DNA of 64,000 nucleotides from an uncultured Butyricimonas sp. (GCA_944321845.1 CALUMT010000019.1:25996-89995), one strand, 5' to 3'; shown: positions 53,729-61,292, counted from the first letter of the stretch. Numbers and translations are program-made. The notes: a model not told the origin generated them from the sequence alone.

Positions 53729-54613
53729 TTACACGGGTTTATACCCGAACTGCTTCAGGTCGCTCTCCTTGTTGCGCCAATCCTTCAGCACCTTCACGTA
53801 CAGGCTGAGGAACACCTTCTTCCCGAAGAACGCCTCGATATCCTTGCGGGCCTCCGTGCCCACCTTCTTGAGCGAAGCCCCCTGTTTGCCGATAATGATA
53901 CCCTTCTGCGAATCCCGCTCCACGTTGATCACCGCGCTGATATTAATACGGTGGTCATCCTCCTTGAACTCCTCCACGACGACTTCCACGGAATAGGGGA
54001 CCTCCTTCTCGTAATTGAGCAGGATTTTCTCCCGGATAATCTCGTTCACGAAGAAACGGGCGGGCATGTCCGTCAGGTCCTCCTTGTCGAAATAAGGCTC
54101 ACCCGCGGGCAACAGCTCCAGGATGCGCTTGTACAGGTTGTCCACGTTGAAATTCTCCGTGGCCGAGATGGGAAACACCTCCGCCTTCGGCATCAGCTCC
54201 TTCCAGCGGTCGAACAGGGCATCCAGCTTCTCCGGGTTCGACAGGTCCACCTTGTTGATCACCAACAGGATGGGCACCTCGCTGGCCTTCACCTTCTCGA
54301 TAAAGTCCATATTCTTGTCGATACTCTCCACGGTATCCGTCACGTACAGGATAATATCCGCGTCCACGATAGCCGATTTCGAGAAATCCAGCATGTACTC
54401 CTGCATCTTGTAGCTGGGTTTCACCACTCCCGGCGTGTCCGAGAACACGATCTGGTAATTCTCCCCGTTCACGATACCCTTGATCCGGTGGCGTGTCGTC
54501 TGCGACTTGTTGGTAATGATCGAGAGCCGTTCACCCACCAACCGGTTCATCAACGTGGACTTACCCACGTTCGGGTTGCCTAAAATGCTAACAAAACCTG
54601 CTTTATGCTCCAT
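53729..54613 (-). CDS. era: GTPase Era
   Basis: A GTP-binding protein of 294 residues acting in 16S rRNA processing and 30S maturation. G motifs are [22 protein letters not shown] and NKVDLS. The C-terminal KH domain (about 205-290) includes RDSQKGIIIGKQGASLKKVGTEAR, with the VIGxxGxxxK-like loop GKQGASLK. I chose ATG 54613; a TTG at 54622 would add three residues. It precedes der in the same transcription direction. Confidence 0.97.
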   Translation of the reverse strand: MEHKAGFVSILGNPNVGKSTLMNRLVGERLSIITNKSQTTRHRIKGIVNGENYQIVFSDTPGVVKPSYKMQEYMLDFSKSAIVDADIILYVTDTVESIDKNMDFIEKVKASEVPILLVINKVDLSNPEKLDALFDRWKELMPKAEVFPISATENFNVDNLYKRILELLPAGEPYFDKEDLTDMPARFFVNEIIREKILLNYEKEVPYSVEVVVEEFKEDDHRINISAVINVERDSQKGIIIGKQGASLKKVGTEARKDIEAFFGKKVFLSLYVKVLKDWRNKESDLKQFGYKPV

Positions 54614-54698
54614 TTTCTCCAAAATTAATTAACCGCGAAAATACGACAACTGCTTGGTTTAATAAAATTTTAGTGTTATAAAGTTTGTGAAGGGGAAG

Positions 54699-54729
54699 AA
54701 AAAAAGCGGTAGCCATCCGCTGCCGCTTT
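54699..54729 (-). terminator. Rho-independent terminator after the HicB-like gene
   Basis: AAAGCGGTAG (54703-54712) pairs with CTGCCGCTTT (54720-54729) over 10 positions with one wobble and a 7-base loop. The minus-strand product ends in a run of seven T. Confidence 0.85.
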
Positions 54730-54765
54730 AAAATACCCTGGTCGGGGGTGTAACATGTTGAAATA

Positions 54766-55173
54766 TTAAACAGTGACCGACTGTAATTCTTTTGCCAGAC
54801 GATGTAAGCCATCCGCAATTTTTGCCGCTTGTTTCGGACGAGGCTTAGAGATTCCGGATGCGTAGTGGCATAATTGTCGTTGATTAATTCCCGTGATAGT
54901 CTGTAGGGCGGAGAATGAGAAAATTCCCCGGTAATATTCCAGTAGCGATTGTACGTCAAACTTGTATACGATTTCGTACTCATCGTCAAACACCGAGGCG
55001 TACTTCATCCCGTCTTCTCTGGCACATTCCAGGTAAAAATCCAGACTTTCCTCTACGTATTTTCTGAACTCTTCAAAATCCCCCGTGTGGGCCGTTATCC
55101 ATCCGGGAAGCAGATCGCAGGAACAGCTATATCCGCTCTCTGTCCGTGCCGTGTTCATGACCACTTTTTCCAT
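54766..55173 (-). CDS. HicB-like antitoxin-type protein, no HicA neighbour
   Basis: A 135-residue protein with a HicB-type partial RNase H fold (about 8-50, GYSCSCDLLPGWITAHTGDFEEFRKYVEESLDFYLE, shown here in part) and a C-terminal helix-turn-helix (about 85-130, TITGINQRQLCHYASGISKPRPKQAAKIADGL, shown in part). HicB proteins neutralise the HicA RNA-binding toxin and repress their operon. I checked 55174-55329 and 54614-54765 in all frames for a 60-residue HicA and found none, so this is an orphan, perhaps a transcription regulator. Start ATG 55173 follows AGGA. Confidence 0.75.
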   Translation of the reverse strand: MEKVVMNTARTESGYSCSCDLLPGWITAHTGDFEEFRKYVEESLDFYLECAREDGMKYASVFDDEYEIVYKFDVQSLLEYYRGIFSFSALQTITGINQRQLCHYASGISKPRPKQAAKIADGLHRLAKELQSVTV

Positions 55174-55329
55174 ATCCTTTCGTGTTTAGATTCTTTTATT
55201 TCCGTTGAAACAAAAAACAATGTCTGTGACCGTAGTAAATACGGGGAGGAGTTAAAACTCCAGCCCCGATAAAAGTAGTAATTTTAATATTAATAGGCAA
55301 GATTTTTCCGGTTTTCTAAGAAAAAGAGG

Positions 55330-55965
55330 TTATTCCCGGGTGATGTTCAGGTAGACCGAGTTGGAAGCCCGCTTCCGGTCGGCCGACAGCGCGAAGGCGT
55401 ACACGTGGCATTGGTCGGCATCCCACCATTCGGGCAGCGTGAAGGAACCGATGCCGCTCTCCTCGCGGGTCTTCAGCGGCACGACCACGCTCTGGTTGGC
55501 CACCGTCTCCAGGAACACGGCGAATACCTGGTCGTCCGGGTTTCCCCCGATCACCTCTCCCTGTCCTTGCGAGAGGGTAAACGTCTTCCCGTCGCTGGTA
55601 TAGGTAACTGTCACGGCTGGCGGGAACAGATTCCCCTTGGCCACCAGCAGGTCGTTCAGCTTCATGCTCGCCTCCAGGTTTTCCTCCACGGTCACGGCCG
55701 CCTTGTTCGCCTGCACGAAAGCGTTGGAATGCGTCTGCGTGCCGGGGCGTTGCGGGAACCCGACGCGGGTGGCGTCCACCAGGGCCTGGCTCATCTGGAT
55801 CAACAGGCGGAACGCTGCCCGCTGTTTCAACTGCTTCTCGGTACCGGCGTCCTTGTACTGCGCGGCTTTCGAACGCACGTAGGTTTCCCCGCCTTTCATG
55901 TAATACACTACGTTACCGACACTCTTTCTCAAGTTCTCTGTCATAGGTGCTAAATACTTTCCCAT
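55330..55965 (-). CDS. DUF6266-like protein
   Basis: A 211-residue protein resembling DUF6266 of Bacteroidota. The N-terminal motif VGNVVYYMKGGETYVRSK (about 16-33) parallels the family's GNV-x-Y-x-x-G-x-x-x-(V/M)-R pattern, followed by an EKQLKQRAAFRLLIQM helix. The C-terminal part (about 110-205) is beta-rich with two domain-like segments. No signal peptide is seen. Function unknown. It is divergent from a shorter, related protein at 56308-56958. A TATGTTTG box at 56122-56129 could drive it. Confidence 0.62.
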   Translation of the reverse strand: MGKYLAPMTENLRKSVGNVVYYMKGGETYVRSKAAQYKDAGTEKQLKQRAAFRLLIQMSQALVDATRVGFPQRPGTQTHSNAFVQANKAAVTVEENLEASMKLNDLLVAKGNLFPPAVTVTYTSDGKTFTLSQGQGEVIGGNPDDQVFAVFLETVANQSVVVPLKTREESGIGSFTLPEWWDADQCHVYAFALSADRKRASNSVYLNITRE

Positions 55966-56121
55966 GTTGTAAAAATTTAAGGATTAATACTCGGGCCTGA
56001 GGCCCCTTGTCACTTACATGTAGAAAACAGCCCCCGGTTTGTAAACCCTTGAAACGTTAAAAAAATAAAATCATCGGGATGGCGGGGTATCTTTTTTCTT
56101 ATTGTCGCCATAAATTCCTGT

Positions 56122-56129
56122 CAAACATA
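56122..56129 (-). promoter_or_regulatory. -7 promoter box for the DUF6266-like gene
   Basis: The minus strand reads TATGTTTG, an exact TAnnTTTG match. The triple repeat begins 18 bases upstream of it, overlapping the position where a -33 box would be. The leader would be about 150 bases. Confidence 0.45.
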
Positions 56130-56147
56130 CCACTTAGCTCTCTTTGG

Positions 56148-56180
56148 AACGGTTCAGCAACGGTTCAGTAACGGTTCAGT
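56148..56180. repeat. 11-base tandem repeat, three copies of AACGGTTCAG(T/C)
   Basis: Units 56148-56158, 56159-56169 and 56170-56180 differ only in the last base of the first. The reverse complement, TGAACCGTT, recurs at 59589 in the polysaccharide-locus promoter region. A period of about one helical turn suggests a protein-binding array. Confidence 0.9.
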
Positions 56181-56307
56181 AACCGGAAACGCGGGTCACA
56201 AAACCGTTCCGGAAGGTTTACAAAACGGCCTTTCTTTCTACTTACAGGTGAAGGGGAGAAGAATCGGGAGGGGGACAACACTCGTGAAAAACTAAAAAAC
56301 GGACGAA

Positions 56308-56958
56308 ATGGCAACAGCATTAAACTTCATCAACAGATCCTTGAACGGCCGCCTGGGCAACGTCATCTACTACGAGCGGGGCGGGCAGGTCTTCGTGCGG
56401 CGCCGGCCTGTCGGTCGGCGGAAACGGCCCACGGAAAGCCAGCAGTTGTGGCGCGAGCGCTTCCGGGCCTGCGTCATGTTCTACAACGCGATGGACGAGC
56501 GCACCCTGCGCGCCATCTGGAAAAAACGGGGCACGGACAACCGGTGCGGGCTCAACGCCTTCGTGGCAAGCAGCATCCGGGCCTTCGACCGGGGCATGTC
56601 CGTGGGGGATTTCGGCGCATTGCACTGTAGCACGGGCGACCTGTGGCTGCCGGCCGGTCTGTCGGCCCGGGAGGAATCGGCCGGCCGGTGGACTCTCTGC
56701 TGGGACACCGCCTGCCGGGGAGCCCATGACCGGGAGACCGACCGCCTGATGGCGGCTCTCGTCCTTGCCGGCGACCCCTTCTGTCCCCGTTTGCTGGAGG
56801 GCGTCACGGGAACCCGGGCCGACGGTCGCGGGGAAATACGCCTTCCCGGGAGCCTGACGGACGACTACCATCTCTACTGCTTTTTCGCCTCGGCGGACGG
56901 CGGCAACTATTCCGATGACCGGCATATCCGAAAAAATCCGGACTTGTGCCATATATAA
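56308..56958 (+). CDS. Second DUF6266-like protein, very GC-rich
   Basis: A 216-residue basic protein whose N-terminal motif LGNVIYYERGGQVFVRRR (about 17-34) aligns with that of the divergent neighbour at 55330-55965, so the two are paralogues or members of one family. The helix ESQQLWRERFRACVMFYN follows as in that neighbour. The remainder is rich in Arg, Gly, Ala and Cys and differs from it. Hand count of 56401-56460 gives 44 of 60 G or C, far above most of the window. No signal peptide or membrane helix. Function unknown. Confidence 0.6.
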   Translation: MATALNFINRSLNGRLGNVIYYERGGQVFVRRRPVGRRKRPTESQQLWRERFRACVMFYNAMDERTLRAIWKKRGTDNRCGLNAFVASSIRAFDRGMSVGDFGALHCSTGDLWLPAGLSAREESAGRWTLCWDTACRGAHDRETDRLMAALVLAGDPFCPRLLEGVTGTRADGRGEIRLPGSLTDDYHLYCFFASADGGNYSDDRHIRKNPDLCHI

Positions 56959-56980
56959 TAAACCTTAAAACACGAGAATC

Positions 56981-57535
56981 ATGAACACGACAGTTGTAAA
57001 CTACCTTCAAAAACACTATGACGAACTATCGCGGGTGGCGGCACGATGCTGCCGTCGGGCGGGCATCCCGGCCGAGGCGGGGGACGTGCTGCACGAGGTG
57101 CTGCTGGTCACCCTCCTGGACCCGGGGAAACAGCTCGACTATGCCGAGCGGGTGGAGACCGACCCGGAACTCCTCCTGCGCTACCTCAAGCGGATCATCA
57201 AGCTCAACGCCTGCTCGTCCCGGGCACCCTACCGTCAGGAGCGGGACCGCCTGGAGGCGCTTCTCGACCGGGCCGCGGAAATCAACGCCCTGCCGGTGGC
57301 GGACACGGTCGGGGAGGATCGGGCCTCCCGGGTTTGGGACGTGTTCGACCGCCTGCCGCTGACCCCTCTCGAGCGGGAACTCTTCCTCTTCTGCTACCGG
57401 GACAACCGTTCCCCGGCGGAATGGAGCCATCCTTCCTCGCCCGGGCATGACCGCCCGCTTTCCCGCACGGCCATCTACGGCCACCTCCGGAAAGTCGTCA
57501 CCCTCATCCGCGAAACCCTCGCCTTTGAAGCTTGA
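56981..57535 (+). CDS. Divergent sigma-70-like protein in GC-rich island
   Basis: A 184-residue protein with the outline of an ECF-like sigma factor but a divergent sequence. Region-2-like: YDELSRVAARCCRRAGIPAEAGDVLHEVLLVTLL, containing a core-binding-like DVLHEVLLVTL helix. Region-4-like: LPLTPLERELFLFCYRDNRSPAEW, then LSRTAIYGHLRKVVTLIRE. The insert WSHPSSPGHDRP interrupts the usual helix-turn-helix spacing. It starts 22 bases after the DUF6266-like gene and shares its extreme GC content, so they are probably one operon. It might direct transcription of the DUF6266 genes; that is inference. Confidence 0.6.
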   Translation: MNTTVVNYLQKHYDELSRVAARCCRRAGIPAEAGDVLHEVLLVTLLDPGKQLDYAERVETDPELLLRYLKRIIKLNACSSRAPYRQERDRLEALLDRAAEINALPVADTVGEDRASRVWDVFDRLPLTPLERELFLFCYRDNRSPAEWSHPSSPGHDRPLSRTAIYGHLRKVVTLIRETLAFEA

Positions 57536-57561
57536 GAATTTTTTCATTTCATGGATTTTTG

Positions 57562-57569
57562 TACTTTTG
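57562..57569 (+). promoter_or_regulatory. -7 promoter box for the ATPase/partner operon
   Basis: TACTTTTG matches TAnnTTTG exactly. The leader to the ATG at 57663 would be about 87 bases. The -33 position reads TTTT or TTTC, not TTTG. Confidence 0.5.
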
Positions 57570-57662
57570 TATTTCCAGCCATCATTGTTCATAGTCATCT
57601 ATGTCCCTATTGATGGATAAAGAAATGGAAACTGAATAACCAATTAAAAGCAGATGTAAAAC

Positions 57663-58787
57663 ATGAACGAATATTTGAGAATCCAGAATTTCGGTCCGGT
57701 TGTAGATATAGAATTAGACAACATCGTCCCGTTGACAGTCCTTATAGGGGAATCTGGTAGTGGCAAGAGTACGGTTATGAAGGTTCTCTCTATGTTCAGG
57801 TGGATATATAAGCGAGTCGTACTTCGTTCGTACGTCAGACAGGCAAAGATAAAAAAAACAGGCATAGGCATTCAGATGAAAACACTGTTGAAAACATCGC
57901 AGTTGAATGAATATCTGAAGGATGATACTGAAATTATCTATTGTAGAGACAATTATACCATTTCCTATGTGAATGGCAAATTGAATGCACAGGCAGACAT
58001 ACCTGCAGATGATCTCAGCTTGGAAAAAATATGCTACATATCGGACAAGCGTTCCATGATACCGGACTTTTTGGAGAATAAGATTGAGAGGAAGAATGCT
58101 AATTATCATTTACAGGATACATTGGAAAACTTTCTGCTTGCTGCCGATTCTATTCGCCAATTGCCATTGGATTATCTGAATGTGGAATTGAAGATTGAAA
58201 AAAGTAACAAAGGCGACAAATATATGATTAAGAGTACTGATGGAACTCCGTGTTCTATTCAGTTACGAAACTCATCATCGGGTATGCAAACGGTAACCCC
58301 CCTAAGCCTGATAGTGGAGTATTATGCCAAGAAGTTCGATTCGCAAAAATCGATGAACTCTTCATTATTCAGCTATTTGCAAGATAATGATAAACTTGAT
58401 GCATTCAATACTGCGAAGAATATCGGTGAAATCAGGAAAAAAAATGTGCATTTGTTTATCGAAGAGCCCGAATTGAGCCTTTATCCTGAGAGCCAGAGAC
58501 ACTTGATGGATTTCTTGGTTAACCGTTGTTTCATGTTTGAGCATCCATATAGTATGACGCTGATGGTGGCCACTCATAGCCCGTATATAGTTAATTATTT
58601 GAATGTCTTGATTCGCAGATCCGAGGAACAGGGAAAGGCTTTCATTCGTCCGGAAGACGTTAATGTATATGAAATTTTTGAAGGGACTGCAGGTCAATTG
58701 AAAACGCTCAATGACAGACCTATCATTGATACGCGTTCGATGTCGGAACCTATAACGGAAATGTATACTGAATTTAATTCATTGTGA
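57663..58787 (+). CDS. AAA/ABC-type ATPase of a two-gene candidate defence unit
   Basis: A 374-residue cytoplasmic ATPase of the AAA_15/AAA_21 type that is related to SMC and OLD ATPases. Walker A is GESGSGKST (29-37). The ABC signature-like SSSGMQ is at 204-209. Walker B is LFIEEPELSLYP (264-275) with Glu267 and Glu268. The H-loop His305 is in VATHSPYIVN. The middle domain (about 50-200) is a short helical insert without a long coiled coil. No TOPRIM or nuclease domain is fused, unlike OLD or Gabija GajA. The next gene overlaps or abuts its stop (GTGA/ATG at 58784-58790). Composition is AT-rich (57901-57960 has 17 of 60 G or C). Confidence 0.85.
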   Translation: MNEYLRIQNFGPVVDIELDNIVPLTVLIGESGSGKSTVMKVLSMFRWIYKRVVLRSYVRQAKIKKTGIGIQMKTLLKTSQLNEYLKDDTEIIYCRDNYTISYVNGKLNAQADIPADDLSLEKICYISDKRSMIPDFLENKIERKNANYHLQDTLENFLLAADSIRQLPLDYLNVELKIEKSNKGDKYMIKSTDGTPCSIQLRNSSSGMQTVTPLSLIVEYYAKKFDSQKSMNSSLFSYLQDNDKLDAFNTAKNIGEIRKKNVHLFIEEPELSLYPESQRHLMDFLVNRCFMFEHPYSMTLMVATHSPYIVNYLNVLIRRSEEQGKAFIRPEDVNVYEIFEGTAGQLKTLNDRPIIDTRSMSEPITEMYTEFNSL

Positions 58788-58789
58788 CC

Positions 58790-59455
58790 ATGGAGCATAT
58801 ATTGAAAAGCGAAATAGTCCGCATTTTGAACGCGATACAAAGAGGTGATGCACCTGTGTTGGTTGAGAATGAGATAATTCCCAAATGTGTGGAGACATCG
58901 GAGCATAAGTTTGACCTGGTTGATTCAAAAGACGGTATTCCCATAAGAGAGTTTGAAACGGGTACTGCACATTATATAAATGGAGTGGAAAATGACACGT
59001 ATAGTCTGAAAATTATTTGTTATGACGACTTTATTCATCAATTCACATTCGATGATGGTAAGGGGCATACTCGTGTCAGTAGACTGAAAGACGGTGTTCG
59101 AGTGGCAGACTTTCTGATTTACGAACAGTCAGAATCAAAGGCTATTTTTATAGTTCATGAATTGTCAGGTGAAGCATCAGATAAAAAGATTAAAGTGGCT
59201 AGAAAGCAACTTTCGGATACATTGAATCAGCTCTATAAGTCGGAGGAAATTGGCAGATACATTGATGGTTTTGAGCAGAAATTGTGCTATCTGTCGGCAA
59301 AGGATAGCAGAAGATTTGTTGAATCAGAGGGAATGGCAGATGGCTTTAATGAAATATACAAGGTTTTGCCAGAACCCATTCAGTTCAATTGGGGGCAAAT
59401 CGGCACGCATAAATTCGCTGCTTTTGAAACAAGTTTTGTGCAATTGATGAAATAG
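58790..59455 (+). CDS. Partner protein with degenerate PD-(D/E)XK-like motif
   Basis: I do not recognise a named family. The 221 residues have no signal or membrane segment. Residues 104-146 read like the core of PD-(D/E)XK nucleases: VADFLIY (Asp107), a short turn, AIFIVHELSG (Glu124), then a helix KVARKQLSDTLNQL. Homologous nucleases normally have E-L-K where this has E-L-S (Ser126), so the catalytic lysine is missing or relocated (Lys132, Lys133 or Lys135 are near). The start could be GTG 58784, overlapping the ATPase stop, or ATG 58790; I chose ATG. The tight coupling implies a functional pair. It may be an inactive nuclease-fold sensor or an active nuclease with altered chemistry. Confidence 0.62.
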   Translation: MEHILKSEIVRILNAIQRGDAPVLVENEIIPKCVETSEHKFDLVDSKDGIPIREFETGTAHYINGVENDTYSLKIICYDDFIHQFTFDDGKGHTRVSRLKDGVRVADFLIYEQSESKAIFIVHELSGEASDKKIKVARKQLSDTLNQLYKSEEIGRYIDGFEQKLCYLSAKDSRRFVESEGMADGFNEIYKVLPEPIQFNWGQIGTHKFAAFETSFVQLMK

Positions 59456-59588
59456 TAATATCATTTTTTCTTTCAAGAATATTGCGGGGATAGGGATAGT
59501 TCCGTATGAGGTTGTTGAACGTGCAGGAGTCCGTGTGACATGCGGATTTGTATTTGTTTGTTTTTAGATTACGGGGATGTGGCGGCCG

Positions 59589-59606
59589 TGAACCGTTATG
59601 AACCGG
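59589..59606. repeat. Two TGAACCG(T/G) copies 10 bases apart
   Basis: TGAACCGTT (59589-59597) and TGAACCGG (59599-59606) repeat with a 10-base period. They are the reverse complement of the AACGGTTCA unit at 56148-56180. They lie 18 bases upstream of the -33 box of the polysaccharide-locus promoter. A further inverted copy, ACGGTTCA, is at 59806-59813. Confidence 0.8.
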
Positions 59607-59624
59607 ATTTTAGTGGGGGAAAAT

Positions 59625-59656
59625 TTTGGCGGTAAGGAAAATGGCCTTTATCTTTG
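59625..59656 (+). promoter_or_regulatory. Promoter of the polysaccharide locus
   Basis: TTTG (59625-59628), a 20-base spacer and TATCTTTG (59649-59656) match the Bacteroidota TTTG/TAnnTTTG promoter at both boxes. Transcription would start near 59663, leaving about 160 bases of leader before upxY. Confidence 0.78.
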
Positions 59657-59780
59657 CGGTGAGAGAGTGGGAAGATTTTGTGCAAAAATTTCTCCTTTCT
59701 CGGACAGTATTCAATTGTCGTTGCTGTGAATTTTTAAGCAAGCGATTGATACGCATGGTATTAACTCGAGACCGGTGACA

Positions 59781-59803
59781 GGGTCATTGCGCGAAGCGTG
59801 CCC
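59781..59803 (+). other. Bulged hairpin in the upxY leader
   Basis: GGG/CCC, CA/TG and CGC/GCG pairs stack across bulges to close a GAA loop (59781-59803), 21 bases before the upxY ATG. It could expose or mask the ribosome site or pause RNA polymerase near the start of the gene; this is inference from pairing only. Confidence 0.4.
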
Positions 59804-59824
59804 GGACGGTTCAAAAGTACAGGA

Positions 59825-60349
59825 ATGATGGAAACCACGGGAAAGCAGCACTGGTATGTCGCCCGCACGCGGACGAACCAGGAATACATCATCAAGGCCA
59901 AGCTGGAGGCATTGGGAGTGGAGCACTTCCTGCCGGAGGGATTTCGTACCCGGGAAACCGCCACGGGGCGTGAGCGGGTGCGTGTACCTTTAATCCGGGG
60001 CATGATTTTCATCCGCACGGACAAGTCGACCAGTTTCTCGCTGCTCAACGACCATTTCCTGCGGATGTCCTACGTGAAGGACATCGAGGGGCGTCACTCG
60101 CTGGTAGTCCCGGACAACCAGATGGCGGCCTTCATGCGGGTCGTGGAGGTAGCGGCCACGGGCATCGAGGTGCTGAACCAGGACCTGCGCCGGGGCGACC
60201 GTGTCCGGGTCATCGAGGGACCGCTGGCCGGCCTGGAAGGGGAACTTATCCGCATCCGGGGGCACAAGCGGGTCGTTATCCGTCTCGAGGGGGTGGCTTC
60301 CATTGCCACGTCCTATATTCCGGGGGCTTTCCTGGAGAAGATACAATAA
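59825..60349 (+). CDS. upxY: UpxY-type transcription antiterminator (NusG-like)
   Basis: A NusG paralogue of 174 residues that loads on RNA polymerase in the leader of its own polysaccharide operon and prevents early termination. The NGN domain (about 8-100) begins QHWYVARTRTNQEYIIKAKLE and continues FLPEGFRT. The C-terminal KOW domain shows GDRVRVIEGPLAGLEGELIRI (about 122-142). I chose ATG 59825 (after AGGA); the adjacent ATG 59828 or GTG 59798 are alternatives. No UpxZ-type inhibitor gene follows. rfbA begins 44 bases later. Confidence 0.9.
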   Translation: MMETTGKQHWYVARTRTNQEYIIKAKLEALGVEHFLPEGFRTRETATGRERVRVPLIRGMIFIRTDKSTSFSLLNDHFLRMSYVKDIEGRHSLVVPDNQMAAFMRVVEVAATGIEVLNQDLRRGDRVRVIEGPLAGLEGELIRIRGHKRVVIRLEGVASIATSYIPGAFLEKIQ

Positions 60350-60393
60350 CCGATATTATCAGATTAATTCATTAATAATAAAAAACGAAACAC

Positions 60394-61281
60394 ATGAAAG
60401 GAATCGTCCTTGCCGGAGGATCGGGTACCCGTTTGTACCCGATAACCAAGGGAGTCAGCAAGCAAATGCTCCCCATCTACGATAAACCCATGATTTATTA
60501 CCCGGTATCCGTGCTCATGCTGGCGGGCATCCGGGAGATATTGATTATCTCCACGCCCCAGGATTTGCCCGGGTTCAAGCGGTTGCTGGGTGACGGCAGC
60601 GATTTCGGGGTGCGTTTCGAGTACGCCGAGCAGCCCAGCCCGGACGGGTTGGCACAGGCCTTCATCATCGGGGAGGAGTTCATCGGGAACGATAGTGCCT
60701 GTCTCGTGCTCGGGGACAATATATTCTATGGAAGTTTCTTCACCCCCATGCTGAAAGAGGGTGTTCGCGCGGCCGAGGAGGACGGCAAGGCCACGGTATT
60801 CGGTTACCGGGTGAGCGACCCGGAACGTTACGGGGTGGCGGAGATGGACAAGGAGGGTAACGTGATCTCGCTGGAGGAGAAGCCGGCACACCCGAAATCC
60901 AATTACGCGGTGGTGGGGTTATACTTTTACCCGAACAAGGTGGTGGAAGTGGCCAAGACCATCAAGCCGTCGGCCCGGGGAGAGTTGGAAATCACGACGG
61001 TGAACCAACGCTTCATGGAAGACGGAGAACTGAAATTGCAGGTGCTCGGGCGGGGATTCGCTTGGCTGGACACGGGAACGCACGACTCGCTGAGTGAGGC
61101 CTCCACCTTCATCGAGGTCATCGAGAAAAGGCAGGGATTGAAAGTGGCCTGCCTGGAAGGTATCGCCTTGAGGCAGGGATGGATAACCCCAGACAAGTTG
61201 CGGGAGATCGCCCAACCGATGGTCAAGAACCAGTACGGCCAATACCTGGTGAAACTGGCCGACGAATTTTCAAACCGGTAA
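60394..61281 (+). CDS. rfbA: Glucose-1-phosphate thymidylyltransferase
   Basis: It makes dTDP-glucose from dTTP and glucose 1-phosphate, the first step to dTDP-rhamnose and related sugars. The 295 residues match RmlA/RfbA. The nucleotide loop [17 protein letters not shown] (about 8-24), then [42 protein letters not shown] and the sugar-binding EEKP are all visible. It is followed by rfbB with 11 bases between stop and start. The dTDP-4-dehydrorhamnose enzymes rfbC and rfbD are not in the window, so the end sugar is not fixed by what is seen. Confidence 0.97.
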   Translation: MKGIVLAGGSGTRLYPITKGVSKQMLPIYDKPMIYYPVSVLMLAGIREILIISTPQDLPGFKRLLGDGSDFGVRFEYAEQPSPDGLAQAFIIGEEFIGNDSACLVLGDNIFYGSFFTPMLKEGVRAAEEDGKATVFGYRVSDPERYGVAEMDKEGNVISLEEKPAHPKSNYAVVGLYFYPNKVVEVAKTIKPSARGELEITTVNQRFMEDGELKLQVLGRGFAWLDTGTHDSLSEASTFIEVIEKRQGLKVACLEGIALRQGWITPDKLREIAQPMVKNQYGQYLVKLADEFSNR

Positions 61282-61292
61282 AAACAGAACAC

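Larger units (their letters stand above)
55966..56307. other. Divergent regulatory region between the two DUF6266-like genes
   Basis: These 342 bases separate the divergent genes and hold no credible frame. They contain an AAAAAAATAAAA tract (56058-56070), a minus-strand promoter box (56122-56129), the three-copy AACGGTTCAGT repeat (56148-56180) and an imperfect palindrome AAACCGTTCCGGAAGGTTT (56201-56219). I see no TAnnTTTG box in the + direction. Confidence 0.7.
59456..59824. other. Region upstream of the polysaccharide locus
   Basis: These 369 bases carry no credible gene. They hold the TGAACCG repeats (59589-59606), a good promoter (59625-59656), a leader of about 160 bases and a bulged hairpin (59781-59803) before upxY. 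I see no integrase or transposase here. Confidence 0.65.

Noticed and set aside
55330-59455. Integrated prophage or conjugative element
   Set aside because: No integrase, terminase, relaxase, transposase or flanking att-like direct repeat was seen; only composition is unusual.
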